Source: Streptomyces dangxiongensis
Lineage (GTDB): Bacteria; Actinomycetota; Actinomycetes; Streptomycetales; Streptomycetaceae
Assembly: GCF_003675325.1 (NCBI RefSeq)
Contig: NZ_CP033073.1
Coordinates: 5,890,001-5,954,000, forward strand
Length of the DNA stretch: 64,000 nucleotides
Direction: 5' to 3'
In this document: piece after piece, positions 36,945 to 45,381 of the stretch
How positions within the stretch are numbered: position 1 is the stretch's first letter
Layout: each line of letters starts with the position of its first letter
Position numbers and translations under genes: made by a program
The notes under the pieces: generated by a model
Database searches by the model: none
Seen by the model: the letters and a program-made list of their open reading frames with translations, nothing else
What the model was told of the DNA's origin: nothing

Positions 36945-37640
36945 ATGGACGACAGCAGTACCCTCGGCCGCCTCGACCGGCGCGTCGCCGACTGCCGGGC
37001 CTGCCCCCGGCTGGTCGACTGGCGCGAGGAAGTGGCCCGTACCAAGCGGGCCGCGTTCGCCGACGAGACGTACTGGGGGCGGCCGGTCCCCGGCTTCGGG
37101 CCCGCCGACGCCCGGCTGGTGATCATCGGTCTGGCCCCGGCCGCGCACGGCGGCAACCGCACCGGCCGCATGTTCACCGGCGACCGCTCCGGCGACGTGC
37201 TCTACCAGGCGATGTACGACGTGGGGCTCGCCTCGCAACCCACGTCCGTCCGCGCCGACGACGGCCTGGAGCTGTACGGCGTCCGCGTCACCGCACCGGT
37301 GCACTGCGCCCCGCCCGCCAACAAGCCGACCCCGGGTGAGCGCGACACCTGCCGGCCCTGGCTGGTCCAGGAGCTGACACTGCTCCGCCCGACACTGCGG
37401 GCCGCGGTCGTCCTCGGCGCCTTCGGCTGGCAGGCCGCACTGCCCGCGTTCGCGCAAGCGGGCTGGACCGTGCCCCGGCCCCGTCCGGCCTTCGCCCACG
37501 GCACCCGGGTCGCGCTCGACGGCCTCGACCTGTTCGGCTGTTTCCACGTCAGCCAGCGCAACACCTTCACCGGCCGCCTCACCCCCGAGATGCTCCGCGA
37601 GGTGCTGCGCACGGCGGCGCGAACGGCCGGGCTGCTGTGA
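36945..37640 (+). CDS. Type 5 uracil-DNA glycosylase (UdgB)
   Basis: The 231-residue product removes uracil (and related deaminated bases) from DNA. It shows the iron-sulphur Cys pair C17-x2-C20 (DCRACPRL) with further Cys in VHCAPPANKP and TCRPWL. Motif A is GLAPAAHGGNRTGRMFTGD; its Ala/His in place of the usual Asp/Asn marks family 5. The C-terminal motif is HVSQRNTFTGRL. Start: ATG at 36945; an in-frame GTG 8 codons upstream is less likely. No RecA-NDp-type promoter is visible here, unlike at ogt and uvrB. Confidence 0.9.
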   Translation: MDDSSTLGRLDRRVADCRACPRLVDWREEVARTKRAAFADETYWGRPVPGFGPADARLVIIGLAPAAHGGNRTGRMFTGDRSGDVLYQAMYDVGLASQPTSVRADDGLELYGVRVTAPVHCAPPANKPTPGERDTCRPWLVQELTLLRPTLRAAVVLGAFGWQAALPAFAQAGWTVPRPRPAFAHGTRVALDGLDLFGCFHVSQRNTFTGRLTPEMLREVLRTAARTAGLL

Positions 37641-37730
37641 CGGCCACCGCCGGGCGTCCACGCCCCCTGGCCTGCGGACATGGCCCCCGAGACCGCGGTC
37701 TGAGCCTGCCGCTCAGGCCGCTCGGGCCGG

Positions 37731-38147
37731 TCAGGCGTGGTCAGGTGCGTCCGGCACCACGGCCGTGGCCGTGATCTCCACCAGTTGTCCCGTGTATCCG
37801 AGGCAGGCGACGCCGAGCAGCGTGGACGAGTGCGGCCCCCGGCTCAGGCCGGACGCCTCGACCACCTCCCACACGGCGGACAGGGTCGCGGTCTCGCTGC
37901 TGACCACGTACACCTCCGTGGCGATCACATGCTCCAAGTCGCTGCCGACGGCTTGCAGTTGCTCGCGCAGATTGGCGATGACCTGCTCGGCCTGGCGTAC
38001 GGGGTCTCCCGGGCCCGCCAGGTGGCCGTCGGCGGTGAGCGGCACCGCCCCGGCGAGGAACGCCAGCCTGGTGCCGGCCTCCACGACAGAGGTGTGGGAA
38101 TAGGTGGGCGGAGGGAAAAGAGTGGGGACGGTGACGCGCTGGATCAT
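37731..38147 (-). CDS. RidA/YjgF-family protein
   Basis: The 138-residue product is a RidA-like enamine/imine deaminase or relative: 'FPPPTYSHTSVVEAGTRLAFLAGAVPLTADG' near the N-terminus, 'QAEQVIANLREQLQAVGSDLEHVI' in the middle and 'STLLGVACLGYTGQLVEITATAV' at the end. The usual substrate-binding Arg ('R..V') is replaced by 'STLLGVACLG', so the activity is uncertain. Start: ATG at 38147 with AGGAG 8 nt upstream. The frame stays open far upstream through the antisense of the FUSC gene, but that part is not coding. It is divergent from FUSC. Confidence 0.85.
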   Translation of the reverse strand: MIQRVTVPTLFPPPTYSHTSVVEAGTRLAFLAGAVPLTADGHLAGPGDPVRQAEQVIANLREQLQAVGSDLEHVIATEVYVVSSETATLSAVWEVVEASGLSRGPHSSTLLGVACLGYTGQLVEITATAVVPDAPDHA

Positions 38148-38314
38148 GGAAGCGGCTCCTGGGACGGTCCATGGGCAACTGCCCGATGATCGTCCCCTCC
38201 CGGCCGCGACCGCATCCGAATTATCCGGCTCGGGGCGGACGCCGGGCCGTCGCCGGGCACGGCGGGAGGGCGGCCAGGGATTGCGTTCATAAAGAAACCG
38301 GTCGGCCAGGCACC

Positions 38315-38330
38315 TTTCACACGGGTGAAA
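38315..38330. promoter_or_regulatory. 16-bp palindrome upstream of FUSC gene
   Basis: TTTCACACGGGTGAAA has perfect 6-bp arms around a 4-bp centre and lies in the divergent RidA/FUSC gap. It may be an operator for either gene. Confidence 0.4.
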
Positions 38331-38436
38331 CGTGAGCACACCGTTCGCACCGGGAACACGCTCTACGGTGGGAACACAGTCCGCCGGCCGCCGTCGTCCG
38401 AAGGCCCACCCCGCCCTCGTACGAACAGGAGCCCCG

Positions 38437-40275
38437 TTGTCCCGGCCCGCCGCACCCCCCTGGCTCGCCCACGCCTTCCGTGCCCAGCGAGGTCCCGTTC
38501 CCTGGAGCGCCGTGACCCGGGGCGCACTCACCGCCGGGCCGTTGCTGCTCGCCGGCCTGCTCGGCGGGCGGACGGCCGTCGGGGTGCTCGCCGCCATCGC
38601 CGCGATGCTGACCGGCATCAACGACCGGCCCGGCAGCCGGCGGGCCTCCGTGAAGCGGCTCGGGGTGCCCGCACTGGCCGGTGCCCTCGGGCTGCTGGCG
38701 GGCACATACGCCGGGCAGGGGCTCGCCGCCCTACCGCTGACCCTCGCACTCACCCTGCTGGGGCTGGTCGCCGGAGCCGTCAGCGCGATCGGGCCCGTCG
38801 CCTCCGCCGCCGGGACCCAACTGCTCGTCGCCGCGGCCGTCGGGGCCGGGATGCCGGCGGCCGAGCCCGGCTGGCAGCGCGCCCTGGCCTTCCTCGCCGG
38901 GGCCGGCTGGCTGCTCGTCCTGCGGCTGGCCCTGCCCACCCCCGGCTCGCTCCCCGGGGACTTCAGGTTCGACGGGGAGCGAGCGGCGGTCGCCGACGTG
39001 TACGACGCGGTCGCCGCCCTCCTCGACGCCGTGGGCGGGGAGCACGCCACGGCCCGGCGGGCCGCGCTCACCGCCGCCCTCGACCACGCCCAGGACGCCC
39101 TCGCCGGGCCCCGGCTGCGCCGGTACGCCGGCTCCGCCGCCGAGCGACGGCTGCACGCCCGGTTCGCGGCGGCGCTGCCGCTCGCCGAGGCCGCCACCGC
39201 CCTGTACTGGGCGGGAGAGCCGGTGCCGGCGCGGACGGGGGAGGGCCCGCGGCGGCTCGCCACGGCGATCCGCACCGGCACCGGCCCCGGCCCGCTGCCC
39301 GCGCCGCACCGGTCGGCGCCCGCCCTGCGAGCCCTGGACGACGCCCTGCTGCGCGCCGCCGAGGTCTTCGACCGGGGCGAGGGCGCCCACCACGGGCTGT
39401 CCGGCCGGCGCCGCGGCGTCCGACGGGCGCTGCGTGCCGCGCTCGGGGTCGGCGGACGAGAGTACGGGTTGCGCGTCGCCCTCTGCTTCGGCGCCAGCGC
39501 CGCCATCGCCCAGGCCCTGCACCACGCACGCTGGTACGGGCAGCACGAGCACTGGTACTGGCTGCCCGCCACCGCCGTCTTCCTCGTCAAGCCCGATCTC
39601 GGCCCGCTCGCCTCCCGTGTGCTGTGCCGGGCCGCCGGCACCGTGCTGGGCGCCCTGGTGTTCGCCGGTTGCGCGGCGCTCCTGCCCCGCCCGGCCGGAC
39701 TCGTCGCGCTGGTCGCGGTGTGCGGCGCGCTCGTACCGGTCGCCACCCGGCACTTCGCGGCGCTCACCGCCGTCGTCACCGTCCTCGTCCTCGCCCTGGT
39801 CATGGCCGGCGGGGAACCGCAGGCCTCCGTGGGCCGGATCGGCGAGACACTGCTGGCCTGCGTGCTCGTGCTGCTCGTCGGGCACCTGCCGATGCCGGGG
39901 CAGCGCGGCGGCGGGGTACGGTCCCGGCTCACCGCGGCCGAGAACGCCGCGCACGCCTACCTCCTGCACGTCCTCGGCGGGTCCGGCGACCGCGCCGAGC
40001 GGTGGGCGCTGCGCCGGGAGGCCTACCGCACCCTCGCCGAGGCCCGTACCGCCATCGCGGTCGCCGCCGCCGAACTGCCCGCCCTCGCCCGGCACACCGA
40101 GGGCACGGACGCCGTCGCCGAGGTGCTGGAACGGCTCGTGGACACGACGACGGCCTGCGCCGTGGAGCTGGACGACACCGGTCGGCTCAGCCCCCGGCAC
40201 ACGCGGCGACTGCAGGAGGCACTGGGAGAGCTGGAGACGCGGGGGGAGCGGGTGCCGCTGCCCGTGGCGGCATGA
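38437..40275 (+). CDS. FUSC-family membrane protein (aromatic-acid exporter-like)
   Basis: The 612-residue product has two hydrophobic blocks of about five to six spans each (about 20-165 and 375-510), separated and followed by cytoplasmic helical regions. This is the layout of the fusaric acid resistance (FUSC/YccC/AaeB) family. 'YWLPATAVFLVKPDLGPLASRVLCRAAGTVLGAL' is the FUSC_2 core motif. It probably exports small acids or drugs. Start: TTG at 38437 with AGGAG 6 nt upstream; an in-frame GTG at 38332 is an alternative but gives a long Arg/Pro-rich leader. The Ala content and GC are extreme even for this region. Confidence 0.85.
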   Translation: MSRPAAPPWLAHAFRAQRGPVPWSAVTRGALTAGPLLLAGLLGGRTAVGVLAAIAAMLTGINDRPGSRRASVKRLGVPALAGALGLLAGTYAGQGLAALPLTLALTLLGLVAGAVSAIGPVASAAGTQLLVAAAVGAGMPAAEPGWQRALAFLAGAGWLLVLRLALPTPGSLPGDFRFDGERAAVADVYDAVAALLDAVGGEHATARRAALTAALDHAQDALAGPRLRRYAGSAAERRLHARFAAALPLAEAATALYWAGEPVPARTGEGPRRLATAIRTGTGPGPLPAPHRSAPALRALDDALLRAAEVFDRGEGAHHGLSGRRRGVRRALRAALGVGGREYGLRVALCFGASAAIAQALHHARWYGQHEHWYWLPATAVFLVKPDLGPLASRVLCRAAGTVLGALVFAGCAALLPRPAGLVALVAVCGALVPVATRHFAALTAVVTVLVLALVMAGGEPQASVGRIGETLLACVLVLLVGHLPMPGQRGGGVRSRLTAAENAAHAYLLHVLGGSGDRAERWALRREAYRTLAEARTAIAVAAAELPALARHTEGTDAVAEVLERLVDTTTACAVELDDTGRLSPRHTRRLQEALGELETRGERVPLPVAA

Positions 40276-40353
40276 CCGGTCCACAGCGGCCCGGGCGCCG
40301 GGAGGTGCAGCGGTGCCCGGACGAGACTGGCCGAAAAACGCTCCGTACCAGGC

Positions 40354-40382
40354 GATGAGTTCCGCTCGGACCGACGGTCACC
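40354..40382 (+). promoter_or_regulatory. Putative alternative-sigma promoter (DUF899 gene)
   Basis: GATGAGTT at 40354 and GGTCACC starting at 40376 repeat the spacing of the element before the DoxX gene. It ends about 30 nt before the ATG at 40414. Confidence 0.45.
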
Positions 40383-40413
40383 ACCCGGAACCGACCGTCG
40401 GACAGGAGGGCCC

Positions 40414-41082
40414 ATGTCGCTTCCGGAGATCGTCTCGCGTGAGCAGTGGCGCACGGCGCGCGAGGAGTTGCTGCGCAAGGAGGAGGCGGTCGGACGGGCC
40501 CGTGAGGCCCTCGGTGCCGAGCGGCGGCGGCTGCCCGTGACCGAGGTCGACCCGGAGTACGTCTTCGAGGGCGGCGACGGCAAGGCCACTCTCCTCGACC
40601 TCTTCGAGGGGCGGGCCCAGCTCGTCGTCCACCACTTCGCGTTCGCGCCGGAGTGGGGAAGCGGCTGCCTGTGCTGCGCCGCCTTCCTGGACCAGGTCGG
40701 CCACCTCGCCCATCTGCGCGCCCGGCACACCTCCTTCGCGGCCGTCTCCCGGGCGCCGTTCACCCGGATCCTGCCGTTCAAGGCCCGGATGGGCTGGACG
40801 GTGCCCTGGTACTCCTCGGGACGGGGAGACTGCGGCCACGACCCCGGCCGAGACTTCAACCGCGATTTCGAGGCCACCGTCGAGTCGGACGGGGAACTGG
40901 TCGAGCGCCCCGGCCTCAGTTGCTTCCTGCGCGAGCACGACCGGGTCTTCCACACGTACTCGGTGTTCGACGACGGACTGGACGGACTCGGTACCACCGC
41001 CGACCTGCTCGATCTGACGGTGCTCGGCCGCAACCCCGCGGGCAGCGACCGCCTCCGCCTCCACGACGAGTACGACCTATGA
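40414..41082 (+). CDS. DUF899 thioredoxin-like protein
   Basis: The 222-residue product is a DUF899/AhpC-TSA-like protein: 'EIVSREQWRTAREELLRKEEAVGRAREALGAERRRLP' at the N-terminus, 'QLVVHHFAFAPEWGSGCLCCAAFLDQV' (about 69-95) with a Cys-x-Cys-Cys site, and 'GWTVPWYSSGRGDCGHDPGRDFNRDF'. The fold suggests a thiol-dependent redox role. Start: ATG with GGAGG 7 nt upstream. The upstream promoter-like motif matches that of the DoxX gene, so both may answer the same stress. Confidence 0.87.
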   Translation: MSLPEIVSREQWRTAREELLRKEEAVGRAREALGAERRRLPVTEVDPEYVFEGGDGKATLLDLFEGRAQLVVHHFAFAPEWGSGCLCCAAFLDQVGHLAHLRARHTSFAAVSRAPFTRILPFKARMGWTVPWYSSGRGDCGHDPGRDFNRDFEATVESDGELVERPGLSCFLREHDRVFHTYSVFDDGLDGLGTTADLLDLTVLGRNPAGSDRLRLHDEYDL

Positions 41083-41268
41083 CACGGACGGTCCTGCCCC
41101 GACCCTGGAACCGGGCACATGCGGTCCTGTTCGTGTCACAAGGTGAACGGATCCTCACGGTCCGCGCCGATCAGGTGTCGAGAAGGTATCAGTCGCGTCA
41201 CTGAGCGAGGCGTTTCCCCTCTCCAGAGCGTTAACTCCTACACGAACGACGCTTTCTGGAGGTGCGAG

Positions 41269-41445
41269 ATGGTGAACGGGCGAACGGTGCTCGAGCGCTT
41301 TTCCGCCGGAGGTCCGCGGGGATCCTGGCCCGCGGAGGAGTTCGCGCACGCGCGACGTCTGGAGGGGCTGGCCGCGGAGGTCGTCATGGATCTCGCCACG
41401 GACACGTTCCTGGTCATCGTGCGGGGGAGCGAGGCCGTCGAGTGA
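41269..41445 (+). CDS. Small conserved-looking hypothetical protein (58 aa)
   Basis: The frame gives 58 residues, MVNGRTVLERFSAGGPRG...TDTFLVIVRGSEAVE, after a perfect GGAGG 7 nt before the ATG. Codon use is normal for the organism. A central 'WPAEEFAHARRLEGLAAEVVMDLATD' helix-strand and a hydrophobic C-terminal strand can be seen. I recall similar 50-60 aa proteins in streptomycetes but know no function. Upstream, 41083-41268 carries TGACACG (41080-41086) and CGTGTCA (41132-41138) as a loose inverted repeat. Confidence 0.7.
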   Translation: MVNGRTVLERFSAGGPRGSWPAEEFAHARRLEGLAAEVVMDLATDTFLVIVRGSEAVE

Positions 41446-41562
41446 GCCGTTGTACCGGTCAGCGGGTGGGTCGGCCAGCCGGCGCCGGTTCCTCCGCCGG
41501 CCCCGCCCGGAGCGGCTCGGGCGGGAGGGGCGGCCCACGGGAACGGCTCGGACGGGAACCGT

Positions 41563-43602
41563 TCAGGCCGGCTTGGGGGAGGGTACCTTCCGGGGTGCCG
41601 CCGTTGCCTTCGCCGTGAACTGCTCCGCCTGGAGCGTGTACAGCTCGGCGTAGACACCGCCCCTGGCCAGTAGCTGCTCCGGAGTGCCGGACTCCACCAG
41701 ACGGCCGTGCTCCAGCACGTGCACCAGATCGGCGTGCCGGACCGACGCCAGCCGGTGGGTGATCAGGACCACCGTCTGCCCGCTGCCCGCCAGCGCCCGG
41801 ATCTTCTCGAACACCTCCAGCTCGGCCCGCGCGTCCAGCGCCGCCGTCGGCTCGTCCACGATCAGGATGCTCCCGCGCCGGTACGCGGCCCGGGCGATGC
41901 CGAGCCGCTGCCACTGACCACCGGACAGCTCGTGTCCGCCGCTGAAGTTGCGGGCCAGCAGGGTGTCCAGGCCGCGCGGCAGATCCGCGACCACGTCCGC
42001 GGCCCCCGCCTCGGCGACCGAAGCGGCCAGCCGCTCCTCCGTGATGGCCGCGCTGGAGCGGCCGACGGCCACGTTGACCCGGGCGGTGAACGGCCAGCGC
42101 TTGAAGTCCTGTGCCACCATCGCGACGCGCTCGGCGAGCAGCCGCCGGTCGGCACAGGCGGCATCGACGCCGTCCCACAGGATCCGGCCGCGGTCCGGCG
42201 TGTACAGGCCCGCCAGCAGCTTGACCAGCGTGGTCTTGCCCGACCCGTTCTCGCCGACGAGCGCGATGATCCGCCCGAGGGGCAGGGTGAGGGTGACGTC
42301 GTCCAGAGCGGGACGCGAGGTGCTCCGCTCACCGCCGTCCTGCGGATGCGCGCCCGGCGTCCGCGGTTGCGCGCCCGGCGTCCGCGGTTGCGGGTCACGC
42401 GGGTAGCTGAAGGTGACGTTCTCGAAGCGGATCTCCTCCGGGTGCTCCGGCAGCGGCTCCCCGCCCACGGGGATGGCCCGCTCGGCCGCCTCGACGTAAA
42501 GCCGCTGGAGATCGCCCACGAACAGAGCCTCCTCGTGCAGCTCGTTGACCGCCAGGACCAGCGTGTCCAGGCTCGCCGCGCCCGTGCGGACCGCGATCAC
42601 CGCCGTACCCGCCACCGACAGGGCCATGGCGCCGGCCAGCAGCAACGCGCCGAGCGTCGCGTACGTCGCGAGGGTCGCCAGCCCCGTCCAGCCAGCGGCG
42701 ATCAGACCGGTCCGGGCGGCCAGCCGGGACAGCCGGGCCTGTTCCGCCTCCGCCGTCTCCGACATGGACCGGAAGTGGCGCAGCAGGAACGGTCCCATCC
42801 CGTGCACCCGGATCTCCGGGGCGGCGGCCGGCTCGGTGAGCAGGTTGCCGATCAACTGGCCGGCCCGGGCGTGCTGCACCCAGGTATGGAAGGACTCGTA
42901 GCGGCGCCGGGCGTTGGTCAGCGCGCTCCAGGCGCTGGGCAGGGTCATGGTGACCAGCAGCGGCAGCAGCCCCGGATGCAGCACGGTGAGCACGCCCGCC
43001 GCGGTGACCAGCGAGATCATCGAGTTGATCACCCGGGTGCCGTGCCCGATCATGTGCCGCGCGGACCGGGCGCCGTACTGCGCCGTGTCCAGCAGCTTGT
43101 GGAAGGCGTGGTCCTCGATCGCGGCCAGCTCCACGTTCGCCGCCCGCTCCAGATACAGCTCGGTCGCCACCCGCTCCACCTTGGGCTCCAGCCGCCCGGT
43201 GGCGTAGGTGGAGGCGGCTCGCAGGAGGGCGGCCAGCAGCATCACGCAGGCCAGCACGACCAGGGCGGGGGCCGCCGAGTGCAGCCGCTGCCCGATGTCC
43301 GGCCCGGTGAGCAGCTTGCCGAGCGCGCTGTTCACCGCCAGCAGGCTCACCGCCTGGGTCACACCCCGGCCCACCTCCGCGGCCATGACCACCCGGGCGG
43401 CCCGCGCGTCGGCCTGCCGGGCCAGCCGCAGACTGGACGCCAGCATGCCCGGGAGCCGGGTCATCATCGCCCGGAAGCCCAGCTCCAGGAAGGCGTCCGC
43501 GTGTTTGTTCCAGCCCATGTCGTACCGCAGCGGCCCGCCGAACAGCAGCCGCTCCGACTCCGACACCGCGGGCTGGACCACCTCCCGTCTCTTCCTCACC
43601 AC
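41563..43602 (-). CDS. ABC exporter, fused permease-ATPase
   Basis: The 679-residue product has an N-terminal transmembrane domain (about 60-350, five to six spans) and a C-terminal ATPase (about 385-670). The ATPase shows Walker A LVGENGSGKTTLVKLL, signature LSGGQWQRLGIARA, Walker B SILIVDEPTAALD and the H-loop ITHRLASVRHADLVHVLEHG. Between them is a Pro/Arg-rich insert with two copies of 'RTPGAQP/H'. It resembles single-gene exporters beside lantibiotic or peptide clusters, but no precursor is seen. Start: GTG at 43602 or the adjacent GTG at 43599, after GGGAGG. Confidence 0.9.
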   Translation of the reverse strand: MVRKRREVVQPAVSESERLLFGGPLRYDMGWNKHADAFLELGFRAMMTRLPGMLASSLRLARQADARAARVVMAAEVGRGVTQAVSLLAVNSALGKLLTGPDIGQRLHSAAPALVVLACVMLLAALLRAASTYATGRLEPKVERVATELYLERAANVELAAIEDHAFHKLLDTAQYGARSARHMIGHGTRVINSMISLVTAAGVLTVLHPGLLPLLVTMTLPSAWSALTNARRRYESFHTWVQHARAGQLIGNLLTEPAAAPEIRVHGMGPFLLRHFRSMSETAEAEQARLSRLAARTGLIAAGWTGLATLATYATLGALLLAGAMALSVAGTAVIAVRTGAASLDTLVLAVNELHEEALFVGDLQRLYVEAAERAIPVGGEPLPEHPEEIRFENVTFSYPRDPQPRTPGAQPRTPGAHPQDGGERSTSRPALDDVTLTLPLGRIIALVGENGSGKTTLVKLLAGLYTPDRGRILWDGVDAACADRRLLAERVAMVAQDFKRWPFTARVNVAVGRSSAAITEERLAASVAEAGAADVVADLPRGLDTLLARNFSGGHELSGGQWQRLGIARAAYRRGSILIVDEPTAALDARAELEVFEKIRALAGSGQTVVLITHRLASVRHADLVHVLEHGRLVESGTPEQLLARGGVYAELYTLQAEQFTAKATAAPRKVPSPKPA

Positions 43603-43659
43603 GACCTCCCGCGCCCCACCGGAACGGCCACTATCGCGGTCGGCGCACCGACTGGGCAG

Positions 43660-43855
43660 GGCGCGAACCGACGTACGGGGGGCGCGGAGGGGGCACGGGG
43701 CGCGGGGGTGGGACGTAGGTGGTTCGAGAGGCGGTGGGCGGGTGTGCGGGCGGCAGTGTGCGCGGGCCGCAGTGTGGTGGGCGGGTGCGCGCGGCGGGAG
43801 TGTGGTGGCCGGGATGGTGTGGGGGACGCGGTGGTGGCGGACGCCGGCGCCGTGG
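43660..43855 (+). repeat. G-rich, GTG-containing imperfect repeats
   Basis: The gap between the exporter start and the 43856 gene is strongly G-rich on the plus strand. Blocks such as GGTGGGCGGGTG (beginning near 43733 and 43777) each precede an AGTGTG run and recur about every 40-45 nt. Several GGG runs lie close together (G-quadruplex potential). No gene is supported. Confidence 0.45.
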
Positions 43856-44323
43856 TTACGCCGGGACGGCCCGCGACCAGTCGGGGGCCGTCCCCGTCAC
43901 CCGGCACAGGGCGAGGTAGAGCGGGATCGGCGGGGTGTACGGAACCGTACCCTCCGGCCGGTGGATGAGTCGGGCGGTGCCGTTGATCAGGGCACCGGTG
44001 GCGTAGTGCGCCGGGTACGGCCACGGCAGGGCGTAGTCGGAGTCCGACGGAACGATCCACCACCAGTGGGAGCCGTCGGCGTACACGCATCCCAGCCGCG
44101 GCAGCAGGGGCACGACGAGCGGACCGAGACGGTCGGGGACGGCTACGGCGTCACAACCGAGCGGGACCGTCATACCGTCCGGCACCGGTAGCCGGCGAAC
44201 CGGATCCACGGCCGGCCGGCGACGCTGCATGCGCACCAGGGCGTTCAGGCCGACGGTGACCTCCCGGCCCGCACCGGTGCCGGCGGACCGGCCGGAGCCG
44301 CCGAGCGCGCCGACGCCGGTCAC
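43856..44323 (-). CDS. Hypothetical protein downstream of anti-sigma-type ATPase
   Basis: The 155-residue product begins VTGVGALGGSGRSAG and contains 'LNALVRMQRRRPAVDPVRRLPVPDG', 'PRLGCVYADGSHWWWIVPSDSDYALPWPYPAHYATGA' and 'IHRPEGTVPYTPPIPLYLALCRVTG'. I recall this Trp/Pro-rich pattern next to HATPase_c_2 proteins in other streptomycetes; the function is unknown. Start: GTG at 44323, overlapping the ATPase stop as GTGA with GGGGAG upstream, so translation is coupled. The longer frame upstream is antisense-like and rejected. Confidence 0.75.
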   Translation of the reverse strand: MTGVGALGGSGRSAGTGAGREVTVGLNALVRMQRRRPAVDPVRRLPVPDGMTVPLGCDAVAVPDRLGPLVVPLLPRLGCVYADGSHWWWIVPSDSDYALPWPYPAHYATGALINGTARLIHRPEGTVPYTPPIPLYLALCRVTGTAPDWSRAVPA

Positions 44324-45240
44324 GGGCGCTCCCCGCGGCGGTACTGCCCGGGGGCGTGGTGCAAGGGCCGGCCGGGTGCCGCATACCGATGCTGGTCCGG
44401 ATGCCTGCCCTGCCGGTGCTGCTGTTCCCCGGTCACGTGCGGATGCCCGTCCGCCGGAGCGTGCCGATACTGCTCGGGCGCCCGGTGCAGCGGCTGACCC
44501 GTGGTGGGATGCCGGTACTGCTCCGGCTCCCCGAGCCGGTGCTGTTCCGACACACCCTGCCCCTGCTCCTGCGGGTGCGGCCGCGACCGCCCCTGCACGT
44601 CCGGCCCCGACGGCATCCCCGGCCGGTGCCGCTCCGGCCCGTGTTCGTCGGCCTCGGTCTGCTGTTCCTCGCCGGAGTCGTCCGGGCGGCCCGGCTTGGG
44701 GCGGGCGCCCCAGCCGAGGTCGCCGCGCGGTTCGGCGGTGTCGTGGGCCGTGTCGGTCCGGTGGGCCAGCTCGGCCCAGACCAGCAGTCCGGGGCCGTGC
44801 CCCTGGGCACCCCAGGCCCGGCACAGCGCGTCGACGAGAAGCAACCCCCTCCCGTGCTCCTCGTCGGGCCGCTGCGCGGACGGGTGGGGTTCACCAGGGG
44901 CACAGCCCTCGTCGTGCACGGCTATGCGCACCGTGTCGCCGTGCTCGTGCAACTCGCACACGACCCGGCTGCTGGCGGTGTGCACGACCGCGTTCGTGAC
45001 CAGCTCGGATATGACCAGGGCCGCGTTGTCGCAGGTGTCCGCGCACACCGACCACCCCGTCAACCGGGCGTGCGTCAGGCGTCTCGCCTGGGCGACGGAG
45101 CCCGGACGGGCGGCCAGCTCGAAGCGGAACCTGCGCTCGGCGACGCCCCCCTGAGGGGGTGCCCCCGCCGCGGCACCGAGACCGGGGCGGTCTGCGGCGG
45201 CGTCTGTTCCTAAGGGCGCGGACGGAATCACGCCTGTCAC
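44320..45240 (-). CDS. HATPase_c-type anti-sigma/regulatory ATPase with TTA codon
   Basis: The 306-residue product has a GHKL ATPase domain (about 25-140): 'FELAARPGSVAQARRLTHARL', the N box ELVTNAVVHT, 'IAVHDEG' and 'HGRGLLLVDALCRAWG'. This is the HATPase_c_2 form common beside XRE/DUF397 pairs in Streptomyces. After residue 190 comes a long low-complexity tail rich in His, Gln, Tyr, Arg and Pro with repeated 'EQYRH'. Start: GTG at 45240 after GCAGGGAG. Codon 10 (45213-45211) is TTA, the rare bldA-dependent leucine codon. It probably acts in developmental or antibiotic regulation. Confidence 0.85.
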   Translation of the reverse strand: MTGVIPSAPLGTDAAADRPGLGAAAGAPPQGGVAERRFRFELAARPGSVAQARRLTHARLTGWSVCADTCDNAALVISELVTNAVVHTASSRVVCELHEHGDTVRIAVHDEGCAPGEPHPSAQRPDEEHGRGLLLVDALCRAWGAQGHGPGLLVWAELAHRTDTAHDTAEPRGDLGWGARPKPGRPDDSGEEQQTEADEHGPERHRPGMPSGPDVQGRSRPHPQEQGQGVSEQHRLGEPEQYRHPTTGQPLHRAPEQYRHAPADGHPHVTGEQQHRQGRHPDQHRYAAPGRPLHHAPGQYRRGERP

Positions 45241-45256
45241 TATCTCCCTGCCGCGG

Positions 45257-45292
45257 ACACTTGGCAAGTGTCACTCTGAAAATTGCAGAGTG
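45257..45292. promoter_or_regulatory. Two adjacent palindromes in the ATPase/XRE divergent region
   Basis: ACACTTGGCAAGTGT (45257-45271) is a perfect 15-bp palindrome. CACTCTG-N7-CAGAGTG (45272-45292) abuts it. They lie directly upstream of the ATPase start and suit binding by the divergent XRE regulator. Confidence 0.55.
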
Positions 45293-45381
45293 CTGTATGA
45301 CTCGGTCAGGGGGCGTGGCACACTGCTCGCAACAGCACCATGAACGGCGCCAATTGAAGTCGTCGGAGACATGATCCGGTC

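Noticed and set aside
37731..39932. 733-codon minus-strand frame extending upstream of the RidA gene
   Set aside because: Only the last 138 codons match RidA. The rest is antisense to the FUSC gene, Ser/Arg/Pro-rich, and exists because GC-rich DNA has few stops.
43596..44090. Minus-strand frame over the exporter upstream region
   Set aside because: It overlaps the better supported 43856-44323 gene in another frame and reads as low-complexity Arg/Pro/Thr.
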